Source: an uncultured Paracoccaceae bacterium
Lineage (GTDB): Bacteria; Pseudomonadota; Alphaproteobacteria; Rhodobacterales; Rhodobacteraceae
Reading direction: 5' to 3'
Assembly: GCA_913054485.1 (NCBI GenBank)
Contig: CAJXHQ010000173.1
Span: 1 to 6,776, forward strand
Length of the DNA stretch: 6,776 nt
Position numbers and translations under genes: made by a program. Shown in pieces: positions 6,170-6,776 of this stretch. The notes under the pieces are model-generated. The model saw only the letters and a list, made by a program, of their open reading frames with translations, did not search any database and was not told the origin of the DNA. How positions within the stretch are numbered: the stretch's first letter is position 1; the number at the start of each line of letters is the position of its first letter.

Positions 6170-6438
6170 ACAACCCGAACCCCGGAAGCTAATCTGTGAG
6201 TTGCATGGCGAAAGCTGGTGCCGGGGGCCGGTCTGCTCAGATTGACCTGCGCTGTTCGGCCTGAATGCCGAAGATCTGCTGAAACCCGTGCCGAAGTTTT
6301 CTAAAAATGCCGGCAGTGCCCCTTCCCGGTAAGGGCGCGTCGCCTCCGGTTTGCGCGGGCAGAGCTGTCCGGCGCTGGGGGCGGCTATTGCGGTGCTGAT
6401 ACTCAGGTTGCACGCTATACGGAAGCTCTCCCGGTGTC

Positions 6439-6776
6439 TCAGGCTGCTTTTGCGAAGCTCGCCACTGTGCGGATGGCCCCGTCAAGAGCGACGCCCTTTT
6501 CGTCCTGCAGGGCGGCTTCACGTAGGCGGGCGACCCATTCGGCGGCGTCGCTACGGCCCTCCAACAGGGCGGCTCCGGTCATGACGCGAGCGAATTTTGA
6601 TAGGCTGCGGGCGTGGGTGTCAGAGTATCCTTTGACCAGCCGGCGGCAGCGCAAAAGCTCTGCGGCGAGCGCGTAATCTGCCTCAGCCGCCGCCAGACAC
6701 TGTGCCTGCCAGGCCTCCAGATGCTCCTGTTCCACCGCGCGGCGGCGGGTTTTCCGGCGGGATCGGGAATGAGACC
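6439..6776 (-). CDS. iorB: Indolepyruvate oxidoreductase subunit beta (IorB-like), C-terminal fragment
   Basis: The last 112 codons of a gene open through the right edge. The GTG at 6735 is not a real start, because the frame continues upstream without a stop to 6776. The fragment contains RRLVKGYSDTHARSLSKF, then GRSDAAEWVARLREAALQDE and LDGAIRTV. I recognise this as the C-terminal extension of the long proteobacterial indolepyruvate ferredoxin oxidoreductase beta subunit. That enzyme, with IorA, oxidatively decarboxylates aryl-pyruvates such as indole-3-pyruvate to aryl-acetyl-CoA, reducing ferredoxin or another carrier. The catalytic domain is outside the window, so the call rests on this tail alone. 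Its link to aromatic amino acid breakdown matches the theme of the tryptophan operon further left. It ends 560 bp before the Cache gene and is probably a separate transcript. Confidence 0.68.
   Translation of the reverse strand, partial: SHSRSRRKTRRRAVEQEHLEAWQAQCLAAAEADYALAAELLRCRRLVKGYSDTHARSLSKFARVMTGAALLEGRSDAAEWVARLREAALQDEKGVALDGAIRTVASFAKAA

Larger units (their letters stand above)
5879..6438. other. 560-bp intergenic region with an AT-richer island and several dyads
   Basis: No gene is supported here on either strand. The right part (6237-6438) is GC-rich and contains a weak stem (6318-6336) on the minus strand, ten bases before a T-run (complement of 6303-6307), a poor candidate for the iorB terminator. 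The middle (6061-6180) is 40% GC by count, against 75% in 6001-6060, and carries the inverted repeats listed separately. A minus-strand reading frame is open from 6300 to about 6091 but has no ATG; its only GTG start would give about two dozen residues ending VAGGFC. It could be a decayed gene. The left part holds the leader and promoter region of the Cache gene. Confidence 0.55.

Noticed and set aside
5996..6199. Plus-strand open frame of 67 codons in the intergenic region
   Set aside because: No recognisable domain, no convincing ribosome site, and composition that jumps with the DNA rather than following a codon pattern.
6237..6521. Minus-strand open frame of 94 codons overlapping the iorB end
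   Set aside because: It overlaps the recognised IorB tail in another frame, is Arg/Gln/Pro-rich, and has no family resemblance.
1..6776. CRISPR arrays, tRNA or rRNA genes, insertion sequences, phage or defence genes
   Set aside because: I looked for regular direct repeats, cloverleaf-like segments, transposase motifs and terminal repeats and saw none.

Overview
The window looks like a marine alphaproteobacterium of the Roseobacter group (Rhodobacteraceae). From about position 460 rightwards the DNA is GC-rich (mostly 60-70% in the blocks I counted) with GC-ending codons. Gene types and spacing fit that group. This placement rests on protein resemblance and composition only. Every supported gene lies on the minus strand, so transcription runs from high to low coordinates.

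The right edge (6439-6776) holds the C-terminal end of a long indolepyruvate oxidoreductase beta subunit (IorB-like), open through the window edge. A 560-bp gap follows (5879-6438), with a 40%-GC island and several inverted repeats but no gene I can support. Next comes a two-gene chemosensory unit: a small secreted Cache/PAS-like protein (5309-5878), then a full methyl-accepting chemotaxis protein (3506-5272), closed by a strong intrinsic terminator (3456-3484).

The left half is a tryptophan/anthranilate catabolic operon in transcription order: MarR-family regulator (2697-3167), 2-aminobenzoate-CoA ligase-like enzyme (1055-2671), tryptophan 2,3-dioxygenase (219-1058) and the start of a kynureninase-like PLP enzyme (1-195, running off the left edge). 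The genes are tightly packed (25-nt gap, 4-nt ATGA overlap, 23-nt gap). Together they suggest tryptophan -> N-formylkynurenine -> (formamidase not in window) -> kynurenine -> anthranilate -> anthraniloyl-CoA. A promoter with tandem TTCARGCATGAA operator-like repeats lies upstream of the MarR gene and probably serves the operon.

The strongest anomaly is inside the dioxygenase gene. Between about 350 and 449 the sequence changes from GC-rich, Roseobacter-like DNA to about 41% GC DNA that looks gammaproteobacterial. The reading frame, active site and gene order survive the change. It is either a natural homologous-recombination mosaic or an assembly/PCR chimera, and the sequence alone cannot decide. 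Other points of interest are the Cache-only secreted protein paired with a chemoreceptor, the tandem operator, and the unexplained island upstream of the chemosensory pair.
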